Below are positions 48,948-58,885 of a stretch of DNA of 64,000 nucleotides, one piece after another (positions within the stretch are counted from its first letter, which is position 1; every line of letters starts with the position of its first letter). The stretch covers positions 1-64,000 of the forward strand of contig JAFGVL010000023.1 of the NCBI GenBank assembly GCA_016938015.1, read 5' to 3'. Below the pieces are notes generated by a model. That model did no database searches and was not told the origin of the DNA. It was given only the letters and a program-made list of their open reading frames with translations. The translations under genes and the position numbers were made by a program. This stretch comes from Paludibacteraceae bacterium. GTDB lineage: Bacteria; Bacteroidota; Bacteroidia; Bacteroidales; Paludibacteraceae.

Positions 48948-49958
48948 ATGCAAAAAGTTCTTATAATATCGTCACCATTTTTCGATTATCAAATTAGCGT
49001 AGGACGTGCTTTTAAATCGCTAGGATATGATGTAAAGATAGAAACCTATGACGAGCCTATTCATCCATTTAAAGGTCTTTTAAAGTGGCGACATAAGTTT
49101 GCTAAAAACAAAGAACTATTGCGTAATAAGAGTAAGGCAAAATACAATATCTATATTCAAAATGTATTTAATCAATATCAACCGGATATTGTGTTTACAT
49201 ATAATGGTACAATTTTATATACGGAGACATTAGTTTATTTTCGCAAATCATCTAAGGTATTGCTTTGGATGTACGATAGTGTGCTTCGCCCTGACAGAAT
49301 ACAATGTGTCAATCATATTGATGCTGTAGATGCTTTTTTTTGCTTCGAAAATAAAGATGTTGAATATTTTAAAACAATAAATAAAACGGCTTATTTTCTC
49401 CCTCTTGCGTGTGACACTTCTGTTTATTTCCCTATAGAAAACAAAAAGGATATTGATATTCTTTTTGTGGGAACAATTTATACAAGCAAAAATCGTATTC
49501 GTGTTTTAGAAGAGGTAGCAAAACGCTATCCGAAACGCAAGGTCCTGTTTTATGGTCATTATAAGCCATTTTATAAAAATCCCTTTACGTGGTTATTTAG
49601 AAGTTATCGCAGTGTTTTTAAGAATGTAAATATTTCTCCTCAAAAGGTAAACGAATTATTTAGCAGAACAAAAATTGCATTAAATACACATCATGAACAA
49701 TCAACCGATGGTGCTAATCAACGTGTCTTTGAGATAGGAGGAGCAAGAGCATATCAAATATGCGATTACAACCCTTTCATTCAATCTCTTTATCCAAATG
49801 GAGAGGCTGGTTTATACAAGAATGACCAAGAAATGTTCACTTTAATCGACGAGGCTTTAGAAAATGATAAATCGGAAATGGCAAATAAAGCCTATATGAT
49901 TATTACATCAAAACATTTGTTTAAGAATAGAGTAGAGGAGATGTTAAATCATTTGTGA
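48948..49958 (+). CDS. Glycosyltransferase, CgeB/DUF3880-like
   Basis: LIISSPFFDYQISVGRAFKSLGYDV, DIDILFVGTIYTSKNRIRVLEEVAKRYP, IALNTHHEQSTDGANQRVFEIGGARAYQIC. Confidence 0.75.
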   Translation: MQKVLIISSPFFDYQISVGRAFKSLGYDVKIETYDEPIHPFKGLLKWRHKFAKNKELLRNKSKAKYNIYIQNVFNQYQPDIVFTYNGTILYTETLVYFRKSSKVLLWMYDSVLRPDRIQCVNHIDAVDAFFCFENKDVEYFKTINKTAYFLPLACDTSVYFPIENKKDIDILFVGTIYTSKNRIRVLEEVAKRYPKRKVLFYGHYKPFYKNPFTWLFRSYRSVFKNVNISPQKVNELFSRTKIALNTHHEQSTDGANQRVFEIGGARAYQICDYNPFIQSLYPNGEAGLYKNDQEMFTLIDEALENDKSEMANKAYMIITSKHLFKNRVEEMLNHL

Positions 49959-49972
49959 TAATGTAAACTCTT

Positions 49973-51061
49973 ATGAACAAACTCCTATTTATCCGTTACA
50001 AAAAAACAACCGGCATATTAGAGGGTGGCGAACAAGCTTCTCAAAAGAATTATGATTTGTTGGCAACATTACTTGGAAAAGAAAATATTACTACCTACTA
50101 TATACACGATGAGGCAAAAAAGAAAAAGCCGATAGATTATTTGCGTGGCATTTTTTATTTTCTGCGCAACTATTATTTTGGACTTACTCCTTCAAGGGTG
50201 GAGGAAATAGTTTTGTTAGCAGATGCCTATGAATATGTTTTTATAGATAGAAGTGTGTTTGGCATAGTGGCTAAAAAATTAAAGGAGCATGGTTTCAAAG
50301 GTCAAATTATTAGTTTTTTTCATAATGTGGAGGAAATCTATTTTTCTGCTAAAATAAGTCGTTTTGCCCCATGGAGAAGGTTGGTGTTGCATTGTGCCGA
50401 TGCAAATGATCGTTACACCGCTACTTTTTCCGACAAAATAATAGCTCTAAACTCAAGGGATGCCCAAGAAATTGAGCATAGGTATAACCGTCAGGTAGAT
50501 ATGCTTATCCCTATTACCTTTAAAGACCGACTGAAAGAAATACCTCCTAAAGAAAAACTAACCTCAACGCCTCCATTATGCCTGTTTATTGGTTCTTATT
50601 TTGCTGCTAATACGGAAGGAATTTTATGGTTTATCAAAGAGGTTTATCCATCAGTATCCATTCGGCTTAAGATAGTAGGTAAAGGAATGGATAAACTGCG
50701 AAAAAAGGTTTCCCAAGAAATTGAAATTATAAGCGATGCTCCCGACATTAACTTCTATTTTGAAGAAGCTGATATTATTCTTCTTCCCATATTTAAAGGG
50801 AGTGGTATGAAAGTAAAAACCTGTGAATCACTTATGTTTGGGAAAAATATTGTAGGTACAACAGAGGCTTTTGAGGGTTACGAGTTGGAGTATAACAAAG
50901 TAGGCGCTCTTTGTAATACCAAACAAGATTTTATACATGCTTTGAAAGATTTTTCAGAAAATCCTCGCCCTAAATTCAATGCGTATTCTCGCCAAGTCTA
51001 TCTGGAGAAATATGCAGAAGTAACAGTGATAGATAAATTCAAAACGGTATTGGGTTTATAA
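49973..51061 (+). CDS. Glycosyltransferase family 4-like
   Basis: EGGEQASQKNYDLL, IISFFHNVEEIYF, LFIGSYFAANTEGILWFIKEVYPSV, LPIFKGSGMKVKTCESLMFGKNIVGTTEAFEGYE. Confidence 0.85.
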   Translation: MNKLLFIRYKKTTGILEGGEQASQKNYDLLATLLGKENITTYYIHDEAKKKKPIDYLRGIFYFLRNYYFGLTPSRVEEIVLLADAYEYVFIDRSVFGIVAKKLKEHGFKGQIISFFHNVEEIYFSAKISRFAPWRRLVLHCADANDRYTATFSDKIIALNSRDAQEIEHRYNRQVDMLIPITFKDRLKEIPPKEKLTSTPPLCLFIGSYFAANTEGILWFIKEVYPSVSIRLKIVGKGMDKLRKKVSQEIEIISDAPDINFYFEEADIILLPIFKGSGMKVKTCESLMFGKNIVGTTEAFEGYELEYNKVGALCNTKQDFIHALKDFSENPRPKFNAYSRQVYLEKYAEVTVIDKFKTVLGL

Positions 51062-52495
51062 TTTACTTTTCTCCTTAATTATAGCAATACCATCCTTCAA
51101 TACTTGAGACCCGAGTAGTTTAATGGTAATAAAATAAAATGCTATGGCTCCAATTATTTGTAAAGTAGTGGTGGTGTAAAGCCCAATAGATATTAATCCA
51201 ATAAATTTTACAACTAAAAACATACCTGCAGAAATTAGCCCATAAGGAAGGATGTCTTTTAATTGATCAATTATTCTATAGGAACTGTTTTTTTGTACAA
51301 TAACCATATCACAACCATACGATAAAATATTCGCAACCGAAAACCCTATCATCATTAATTCAATACTTTTTACACAGAAGAATAAAGAAATAAGTATTAA
51401 TCCATTTTTAACCATTTCTAACCAGAAACTCATTTTCGAATATCCTTTTACGATTATAAAGTTCAGGTTTAGCATATGAAAAGGGTACACAATGGCTGCA
51501 ATTACCAACAATCTGAAATAAGGAACTGCAGGCAACCATTTATCCGTTAGTACAATTGTAACAAGTTCGTTTGTAAGAGAAAGCAAGCCAATCATTACCG
51601 GAAAAATAAGAAAGGATGTAATACGCATTATTTTTCGTAAATATAACACTTGTCTGTCGGGTTCCCCATTAAGCTTTGAAAAGACAGGATAAGCTACCCC
51701 TGTCATCGTCATTGAAATTACATTGCTGGGTATTTGTTGAAATTTATTGGCTTGGAAGTAATACCCAAGTTGTTGGATGGGGAAAAATCGTCCGATAAGT
51801 ATGTTGTATATATTTTTTACCAGTGTGGTAATTAAACTCGTAATCAGTAAAAAAACACTGAATGAAAATACTTCTTTTAAAACCTTAAAATTTGCTTTGG
51901 GGGAGAATTTCCAAGAACTAAACACCCAAAGAAATATTACTCTAACAGCCGATTGCAATAATAACTGCCATGCCAGCGCCCAATATTCAAACCCTTTTAA
52001 TACTAAAATTATGGTAATTATGCCTGAAACTATTGCAGATGTGATATTTGCCATTGAAGTAAGGCGAAAGGCTAATTCTTTGGTAAGTACTATGTTTTGT
52101 ACAATGCCTAGAGAATTAATAATGATTGATAAAAAAAGGAAACGAGCAAGTGAGCACAATTCCGGCATTTTGAAAAAGTCGGCAATTTTGGGGGCAGAAA
52201 TGAATAGTAATAGATAAATAACGCCACTTAAAAGTACATTGAAATAGAGTATTGCGGTGTATTCAGCATCGGTATTTTTTTTTCTGCGTATAAGCGCTGA
52301 AGTAAACCCACTTTCAACCAAAATATTACTGAGTAGAGTAAATACGACTAAAGCCCCGATTAAACCAAAATCTCTTGGGCTTAGCAATCTTGCGGTAATA
52401 ATGCCTACAATAAGTGCCACTAATTGAAAGCCGGCTTTATCTAAAGCGTTCCAAATCAGAGAAGATGCTGTTTTCTTTTTTAGCGATTCGGTCAT
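51056..52495 (-). CDS. Polysaccharide flippase, MOP superfamily (Wzx-like)
   Basis: KKKTASSLIWNALDKAGFQLVALIVGIITARLLSPRDFGLIGALVVF and ~12 hydrophobic segments. Confidence 0.9.
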   Translation of the reverse strand: MTESLKKKTASSLIWNALDKAGFQLVALIVGIITARLLSPRDFGLIGALVVFTLLSNILVESGFTSALIRRKKNTDAEYTAILYFNVLLSGVIYLLLFISAPKIADFFKMPELCSLARFLFLSIIINSLGIVQNIVLTKELAFRLTSMANITSAIVSGIITIILVLKGFEYWALAWQLLLQSAVRVIFLWVFSSWKFSPKANFKVLKEVFSFSVFLLITSLITTLVKNIYNILIGRFFPIQQLGYYFQANKFQQIPSNVISMTMTGVAYPVFSKLNGEPDRQVLYLRKIMRITSFLIFPVMIGLLSLTNELVTIVLTDKWLPAVPYFRLLVIAAIVYPFHMLNLNFIIVKGYSKMSFWLEMVKNGLILISLFFCVKSIELMMIGFSVANILSYGCDMVIVQKNSSYRIIDQLKDILPYGLISAGMFLVVKFIGLISIGLYTTTTLQIIGAIAFYFITIKLLGSQVLKDGIAIIKEKSKL

Positions 52496-52513
52496 TTAAC
52501 AGATGGTAGCAGG

Positions 52514-54178
52514 TTATTTTTTTAAGCTTAAGATATCGAAATAAGAAGCTTTATTCGAAAATAGTTCTATTGCTTTTTTTAGTTCAGGGTCGTTTTTCAG
52601 TTGATAACGAATTTCACCTTTTTGATAATAGTAGCGTTTTATAATTTCGGCATTCAGTAAGTTAGTAATATCTTTTTTAAACAAATCTAAATCGCGATCA
52701 ATATTGCTCGCAAGTTTGTTTTCTAACGCTTTGAATTCTTCTTTTGCAATATCGGCATAGCCTTCGTAATCGGCAATTTCTTGTAGTTTTTTTAAATAGT
52801 CGGCAGTTTTGAGGGTATACGTAAAGTTTTCGTTCTGCAAATACTTTTTAAACGCAGTATAATCTTCTTCCGTAAGTTCGAATTCTTCGGGCGAAGCAAT
52901 TTTTTTGTTTTTTGCTACATATTGAGTGGCAAAATCGAATATCATATTTTTAGAATACAAATAATAGGATATATTTAGTTTTTGTTCGTTTTTAACTTCT
53001 ATATCTGGACTAATTCCTCCTCCATCGCGTACAATTCGTCCTCCTTTGGTTTTAAACTCGTGGGTTAAACTATCAGGGATGCGTTTAATGCTTCCATCTT
53101 CGTTTCTGTGAGCATAATCTATGGCTTGTATACATCTTCCACTTGGAATGTAATATTTGGCGGTAGTGACTTTTAAATGGCCTTTATAACTGGTTTCTCT
53201 AGTTGCTTGTACCAACCCTTTGCCAAAAGTGCGAGTTCCAACTATTACCGCTCTATCTAAATCTTGTAATGCTCCCGATACTATTTCGGATGCTGATGCG
53301 GTGTTACTGTTTACAAGAACAATTAGTGGAATTTGAAGATCGAGTGGTTCTTCATCGCTTTTGTAACTATCGTCAAATTGTTTCATTTTACCTTTTGTAG
53401 AAACAACTTCAATGTCTTTTGGTATAAAAAGGTTGGTAATTTTTACGGCTTGGTTGATTAATCCACCCGGGTTGTTTCTTAAATCGAGTATTAATGCTTT
53501 GATGTGGTGGTTGTTTTTAAGGTCAAGAAAGGCTGTTTTAACCTCATCAGCTGCTTTGTCGGTAAACTGCGATAATAAGATATACCCAATACTATCGCTA
53601 AGAACACCGAAGTAGCTAACCGGATTAATAAGAATTTTTTCTCTTGTAATTGTTTTTGTGGTTGTTTTTTTATCGGCAAAATGTTGAAGAGTAATTTTTA
53701 CGCTGGTGCCTGCTTGTCCTTTAAGAAGCTCACTTACATCCGATACATTTTTACCTTTAAGGTTAATGCCATCAACCTCTAACAATATGTCTCCGGCTTT
53801 TAATCCGGCTTTTTCGGCCGGCATTCCTTCGTAAGGTTCAGAAATAATGATTTGATTGTTTTTGTTTTGTGATATTATCGACCCAATTCCTCCATATTCT
53901 CCGGTGGTCATAAATTTAAGGTCTTTGGTATCTTCTTCCGGTATAAAAGTAGTATATGGATCAAGGCTTTCGAGCATTTTATCGATACTTTCTTTAACCA
54001 ACACTTCCGGTTGTATGGTATCTACATAATAGATGTTTAATTCTTTTAAAACAGAATTATAAATATCGAGATTTTTACTTATTTCAAAGTTTCTGTCTAG
54101 AGGTTTTTTTTCGGCAGAAAATGCTAGTGAAACCAGTATGCAAGAAAGTAGTAATGAAACAACATATTTTTTATTCAT
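52514..54178 (-). CDS. S41-family C-terminal processing peptidase (CtpA/Prc-like)
   Basis: MTTGEYGGIGSII, PDZ GLKAGDILLEVDGINLKG, LILDLRNNPGGLINQAVKI, NSNTASASEIVSGALQDLDRAVIVGTRTFGKGLVQ. Confidence 0.94.
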   Translation of the reverse strand: MNKKYVVSLLLSCILVSLAFSAEKKPLDRNFEISKNLDIYNSVLKELNIYYVDTIQPEVLVKESIDKMLESLDPYTTFIPEEDTKDLKFMTTGEYGGIGSIISQNKNNQIIISEPYEGMPAEKAGLKAGDILLEVDGINLKGKNVSDVSELLKGQAGTSVKITLQHFADKKTTTKTITREKILINPVSYFGVLSDSIGYILLSQFTDKAADEVKTAFLDLKNNHHIKALILDLRNNPGGLINQAVKITNLFIPKDIEVVSTKGKMKQFDDSYKSDEEPLDLQIPLIVLVNSNTASASEIVSGALQDLDRAVIVGTRTFGKGLVQATRETSYKGHLKVTTAKYYIPSGRCIQAIDYAHRNEDGSIKRIPDSLTHEFKTKGGRIVRDGGGISPDIEVKNEQKLNISYYLYSKNMIFDFATQYVAKNKKIASPEEFELTEEDYTAFKKYLQNENFTYTLKTADYLKKLQEIADYEGYADIAKEEFKALENKLASNIDRDLDLFKKDITNLLNAEIIKRYYYQKGEIRYQLKNDPELKKAIELFSNKASYFDILSLKK

Positions 54179-54220
54179 ACCAAAATTTTATAGAGAAAAA
54201 TGAATTAAAGTCTACGATGG

Positions 54221-55270
54221 TTAAATAATAAGCATGGCATCACCATACGTGCCAAAACGGTATTTTTCTTTTATGGCAACATCATAGGCATGCATAATGC
54301 TGTCGTATCCACCAAATGCCGCTGCCATCATTAACAGAGTGGAGTAGGGCAAGTGGAAATTTGTAATCATTGAATTGGCTACATTAAAATCGTAGGGCGG
54401 AAAAATAAATTTGTTAGTCCAACCATCGTAGGGTTTTAAATGGCCTAAACTGCCAACACTACTTTCAACCGCACGCATAACGGTAGTTCCTACTGCACAA
54501 ATATTTCTTCTTTCTTCTTTCGCCTTGTTTACAATAGCCACAGCTTCATCTGTAATTTGCATTTGTTCAGAGTCCATTTTGTGTTTGGTTAAATCTTCTA
54601 CATCAATTTCTCTGAAGTTGCCTAATCCGGCATGAAGAGTGATGTGTGCAAAGTTAATCCCTTTTATTTCAGCTCTTTTAAGTAATTCTCTGCTGAAATG
54701 GAGTCCGGCTGCGGGTGCTACAACAGCGCCTTCGTTTTTAGCAAATATGGTTTGAAATCTTTCTGAATCGGATGCCTCAACTTCTCGATTAATGAAACGA
54801 GGTAGTGGAGTTTCTCCAAGGCTGTACAATACATTTTTAAATTCTTCGTGGTCGCCGTCAAACAAGAAACGTAAGGTGCGTCCGCGTGACGTGGTGTTGT
54901 CAATTACCTCTGCAACTAACGAATCGTCTTCGCCGAAATATAGTTTATTGCCGATTCGTATTTTACGAGCAGGATCTACTAATACATCCCATAAACGTAA
55001 ATCGTGGTTTAACTCGCGCAACAAGAATACTTCAATTTTTGCTCCTGTTTTTTCTTTGTTGCCGTATAATCTTGCCGGAAAAACTTTGGTGTCGTTAAAA
55101 ATAAATACATCTTTATCTTCAAAATAATCTAATAGATTGTTGAAAATTTTGTGTTCAATTTCTCCCGTTTTTTTGTTAATTACCATCAAGCGTGACTCAT
55201 CTCTGTTGGGTGACGGATGATGTGCAATTAAGTCTTGAGGTAAAACAAATTTAAATTTTGAAAGCTTCAT
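54221..55270 (-). CDS. queA: S-adenosylmethionine:tRNA ribosyltransferase-isomerase
   Basis: [74 protein letters not shown]. Confidence 0.96.
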   Translation of the reverse strand: MKLSKFKFVLPQDLIAHHPSPNRDESRLMVINKKTGEIEHKIFNNLLDYFEDKDVFIFNDTKVFPARLYGNKEKTGAKIEVFLLRELNHDLRLWDVLVDPARKIRIGNKLYFGEDDSLVAEVIDNTTSRGRTLRFLFDGDHEEFKNVLYSLGETPLPRFINREVEASDSERFQTIFAKNEGAVVAPAAGLHFSRELLKRAEIKGINFAHITLHAGLGNFREIDVEDLTKHKMDSEQMQITDEAVAIVNKAKEERRNICAVGTTVMRAVESSVGSLGHLKPYDGWTNKFIFPPYDFNVANSMITNFHLPYSTLLMMAAAFGGYDSIMHAYDVAIKEKYRFGTYGDAMLII

Positions 55271-55276
55271 AATTTT

Positions 55277-55966
55277 TTACAATTTATTATTTAATAAAAA
55301 CGATTCCAGTTTTTCTATTTGTATGCATTTATCTACTGTTATTTCTCCTATGCGGGTTCTTTCTAAAGCTATCAAGTGGGCTCCACTTTTTAGTGCCAAG
55401 CCTATATCTCTTGCCAATGCTCTAATGTAGGTGCCCTTGCTACATACGATGCGAATTTTTAAAGTAGGGAGACTAAAATCCAACACTTCCAGTTCATCTA
55501 TAACCAGTTTTTTGGGTTTTAGTTCAATTTCTTCGCCTTGTCGAGCGTAATCGAAAGCTCTTTTCCCTTTTACTTTTACGGCCGAATATACAGGCGGTAT
55601 TTGGTTAATTTCGCCCACAAATTGTGTAAGTTTTTCATGAACCAACTCTTTTGTGATGTGTGCTGTTTCAAAGTGTTCATCAATGGGATGTTCTAAATCG
55701 AATGAAGGTGTTGTTGCACCTAATTCGAGGGTGGCAATGTATTCTTTGGTTTGATATTGATAGCGCTCTATCAATTTTGTTGCTTTGCCGGTACAAATTA
55801 TCATTACTCCTGTTGCCAGAGGGTCTAAAGTGCCTGCATGACCCACTTTTAGTTTTTTTACAGCTAGTTGTTTTAAAAGAGTATATTTTACTTTATTTAC
55901 CAATTGAAAGGATGTCCAATACAATGGTTTATTTATACACAGTACTTCTCCTTCTATAAAATTCAT
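55277..55966 (-). CDS. truB: tRNA pseudouridine(55) synthase TruB
   Basis: KLKVGHAGTLDPLATGVMIICTGKATKL, QIPPVYSAVKVKGKRAFDYARQG, CSKGTYIRALARDIG. Confidence 0.96.
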   Translation of the reverse strand: MNFIEGEVLCINKPLYWTSFQLVNKVKYTLLKQLAVKKLKVGHAGTLDPLATGVMIICTGKATKLIERYQYQTKEYIATLELGATTPSFDLEHPIDEHFETAHITKELVHEKLTQFVGEINQIPPVYSAVKVKGKRAFDYARQGEEIELKPKKLVIDELEVLDFSLPTLKIRIVCSKGTYIRALARDIGLALKSGAHLIALERTRIGEITVDKCIQIEKLESFLLNNKL

Positions 55967-56832
55967 TAACTAATTTCGAGGTTAATGCCACTAGCAAGCA
56001 TGATTAAAATTACAATTCCAACTACTATACGGTAATATCCAAAAGCTTTGAAACCGTATTTTGTAAGGAAACTTATAAAAAACTTTATTGCCGCCATGGC
56101 TACTACAAACGCAACTAAATTTCCAATAAGTAGTGTGGGTAAATTGGTTAAAAGTAAATCTACTCCATTGGGTTCATTAACTAGTTTCAATAACTTATAT
56201 CCGGATGCAGCCAACATAGTTGGAACAGCTAAAAAGAATGAAAATTCTGCGGCATTTTTGCGTGATAATTTATTCGCCATTCCGCCTACAATAGTAGCCA
56301 TTGAACGAGAAACTCCCGGTATCATGGAGATACATTGCGCCAAGCCAATTTTCCATGCTCTTGGATAAGTAATATCTTGGTTTTCGGTTGTTTTCGCAAA
56401 CCATTTGTCAATAAAAAGCATAAAAATTCCACCTAAAACAAGCGAAACTGCAACAACATCAACTCTATCGAGCATTTCATCAATATAATCGTTTGCCAAA
56501 AAACCTATTATTGCAGCAGGTATAAAGGCCACAAACAATTTGATGTAGAAATCAAATTTAAGCGAAAAAACAGACCATGTTTTTTGAAATCCCTTTTGGT
56601 TATCGAAAGCATTTTTAGGAACTGCATTGATTTTAAAGAATCGTTTCCAATACAAAACAACCACCGATAAAATGGCTCCAAATTGGATATTTACCGTAAA
56701 TGCTTTTACAAAATCGGTACTTTCAACTCCCAAAAGTTTTTGAGCAATAATCATATGTCCGGTAGACGATATCGGAAGAAATTCAGATAAACCTTCTACA
56801 ATAGCAATGATAATGGTTTGAAAAAAATCCAT
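55966..56832 (-). CDS. uppP: Undecaprenyl-diphosphate phosphatase
   Basis: IVEGLSEFLPISSTGHMII, CISMIPGVSRSMATIVGGM. Confidence 0.96.
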   Translation of the reverse strand: MDFFQTIIIAIVEGLSEFLPISSTGHMIIAQKLLGVESTDFVKAFTVNIQFGAILSVVVLYWKRFFKINAVPKNAFDNQKGFQKTWSVFSLKFDFYIKLFVAFIPAAIIGFLANDYIDEMLDRVDVVAVSLVLGGIFMLFIDKWFAKTTENQDITYPRAWKIGLAQCISMIPGVSRSMATIVGGMANKLSRKNAAEFSFFLAVPTMLAASGYKLLKLVNEPNGVDLLLTNLPTLLIGNLVAFVVAMAAIKFFISFLTKYGFKAFGYYRIVVGIVILIMLASGINLEIS

Positions 56833-57068
56833 TAATGTTTATTTTTTGGAGTCCATAATATGGCAACTATCATTGCTACAAAACCAAACAACGAAAGCAT
56901 TGGGCCAACCGTAAGTCGACGTGTGCTAAATATATCTTCGTTAAATGTTTCGGTGGTAGTACTTCCTGTCATTAATGCAAAGCCAATTACAATTATTGCA
57001 AATGAAATAGCCATCATAATGAAGTTTTGTTTGCCAAGGGGAAACCCTTTTTTTTCTTGTAAATTCAT
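56832..57068 (-). CDS. DUF3098-like small membrane protein
   Basis: MNLQEKKGFPLGKQNFIMMAISFAIIVIGFALMTG..., between ftsX and uppP as in other Bacteroidota; start at 57068. Confidence 0.8.
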   Translation of the reverse strand: MNLQEKKGFPLGKQNFIMMAISFAIIVIGFALMTGSTTTETFNEDIFSTRRLTVGPMLSLFGFVAMIVAILWTPKNKH

Positions 57069-57072
57069 AATT

Positions 57073-57948
57073 TTAAATATAGTATAAATCGTTTGTTTTA
57101 TATCGTAAGTATCGTCCAATAGCTGCTAATGAGGATAGAAGTGAAATAACTATTCCTAAAAAGAAAATGGTGCCTACAATAATTAATGCGGTTTGGGGAG
57201 CAAATAAGTTTAACATAGGGAAATGATAAAACTGAACGTAATAAATTAAGCCTCCTAAACAAATTGAAGCTAAAATTGAAGCCACAATTCCATTCATTAA
57301 ACTTTTACCTAAAAACGGTTTCCGAATAAACCAGGCTGTTGCTCCCACCAGTTTCATGGTATTTATAGTAAATCGTTTCGAATAAATTTGAAGGCGTATA
57401 GTGTTGTTTATCAAGCCTATAGATATAAATAAAAGGAGGGCTGCCGCACCAAGCAGTAAGAGCGACAGGGTTTGCAAATTTTTATTTACCAAATCAATCA
57501 TGTCTTTTTGATATACCACCTCTTTTACCCCTGACAGCGAACTTATCTGTTTTTTTATTTTTGCAAGGCTTTCGGCATTTGCATAATCGGCGTTTGTTTT
57601 TACTTCGATAGAAGCATTAAGAGGGTTGTATCCTAAAAAATCGGCAGGGTCTTCTCCTAACTCCTCCGCCAGTTCTTTAATAGCTTTCTCTTTTGAAATG
57701 TAGTTGTACGATTTAACATAATCGGCAGGTTTAAGTAAATCGTTGATATTGGCTATTTCGGTGCTACTTATATTTTCGTGTAGTACAATAGAAAAACTAA
57801 TATTTTCTTTTACAAAATTGCTCATTTGTTTACCAAGTAGCATTAGTATGGTAATAAGTCCAACAAGAAACAATACCAACGAAATACTCAATGTAGTGGT
57901 TAAGTTAGAATTGAAAAAATTGCTGGTTTTTGTTTTTTTTTCTGACAT
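57073..57948 (-). CDS. ftsX: Cell division protein FtsX (permease-like)
   Basis: Short N-terminal segment, SIVLHENISSTEI...YISKEKAIKELAEELGEDPADFLGYNPLNASIEV, four TM pattern, RLQIYSKRFTINTMKLVGATAWFIRKPFL. Confidence 0.92.
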   Translation of the reverse strand: MSEKKTKTSNFFNSNLTTTLSISLVLFLVGLITILMLLGKQMSNFVKENISFSIVLHENISSTEIANINDLLKPADYVKSYNYISKEKAIKELAEELGEDPADFLGYNPLNASIEVKTNADYANAESLAKIKKQISSLSGVKEVVYQKDMIDLVNKNLQTLSLLLLGAAALLLFISIGLINNTIRLQIYSKRFTINTMKLVGATAWFIRKPFLGKSLMNGIVASILASICLGGLIYYVQFYHFPMLNLFAPQTALIIVGTIFFLGIVISLLSSLAAIGRYLRYKTNDLYYI

Positions 57949-57967
57949 ATTTCTTTGGAGTTTTTAA

Positions 57968-58885
57968 TTACATGCTAAAATTTACAATTTCTTTTTTTCT
58001 AAGCACATATACAATAGAACTGCTTAATTCTTTATTGTTTATTGATTTTATATAGCATTTTAACCCAACTAAAAGGCCTTTTAGTAAAGCAAATTTAGTT
58101 TTTTTATATTTTTCGCTTAATATTGAAATATAAAAAGCATCATAAGGCATTGGGTACATTTTTTCTATACCAAATCCGTTGTTGTTGGCAATCATTTTAA
58201 GGGTGTTTGGCTCAAAATGCCATAAATGCCGAGGCACATCGTACGCCGCCCAATACTGTTTGTAATAATCGGCATCAGCCGATGCTGAATTAGGTACTGC
58301 TATAAAAACAGTTCCGTTTTCAACCAAAAGTTTACGAATTGTTTTAAGCGTTTCGTTTAGGTTTTCAATATGTTCCAGCGAGTGCCACAAGGTAACTATG
58401 CCAAAAGAAGATTCTTCAAAATCGGATAATTTTTTTGGCGAATGACTAAAAACAGCAAAATTTTTATGGGCAAACTCTCTTGCTTCTTTATTCTTTTCAA
58501 TCCCTTTTACCGACCATCCTTTTTTTGACATGTGTGCTAAAAAATAGCCGGTACCGCATCCAATATCTAATAACCACCTTGAACTTGTATAAGTGTGTTT
58601 TTCAATGATTGCCGCTTTCTTCTTCATCATTTTGTTGCGGGCAATATGATACAATTTATTTACAATTCCTTTTTTTGTATCGGAATGCGAAATGTATTCT
58701 TTTGTGTCGTAATAGTGGTCAATACTGTCTTCTGCCGGAAAGTTTTGAGTGAATAAAAAACCACACGCAGTACATTTTTCTACATCAAATGTTTCGTTTG
58801 TGGCATAATAATCGGTGCATGAAAAAGCAACTGAGGTTTTATTATTGCCGCAAACAGGACAAGTATCTATTTTAACGCTACTCAT
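57968..58885 (-). CDS. Class I SAM-dependent methyltransferase with N-terminal zinc ribbon
   Basis: CPVCGNNKTSVAF...CTACGFLFTQNFP, WLLDIGCGTGYFLAHM, LWHSLEHIENLNETLKTI. Confidence 0.88.
   Translation of the reverse strand: MSSVKIDTCPVCGNNKTSVAFSCTDYYATNETFDVEKCTACGFLFTQNFPAEDSIDHYYDTKEYISHSDTKKGIVNKLYHIARNKMMKKKAAIIEKHTYTSSRWLLDIGCGTGYFLAHMSKKGWSVKGIEKNKEAREFAHKNFAVFSHSPKKLSDFEESSFGIVTLWHSLEHIENLNETLKTIRKLLVENGTVFIAVPNSASADADYYKQYWAAYDVPRHLWHFEPNTLKMIANNNGFGIEKMYPMPYDAFYISILSEKYKKTKFALLKGLLVGLKCYIKSINNKELSSSIVYVLRKKEIVNFSM

Noticed and set aside
51777-52217. 146-aa plus-strand ORF
   Set aside because: Antisense to the flippase gene and no recognisable domain.
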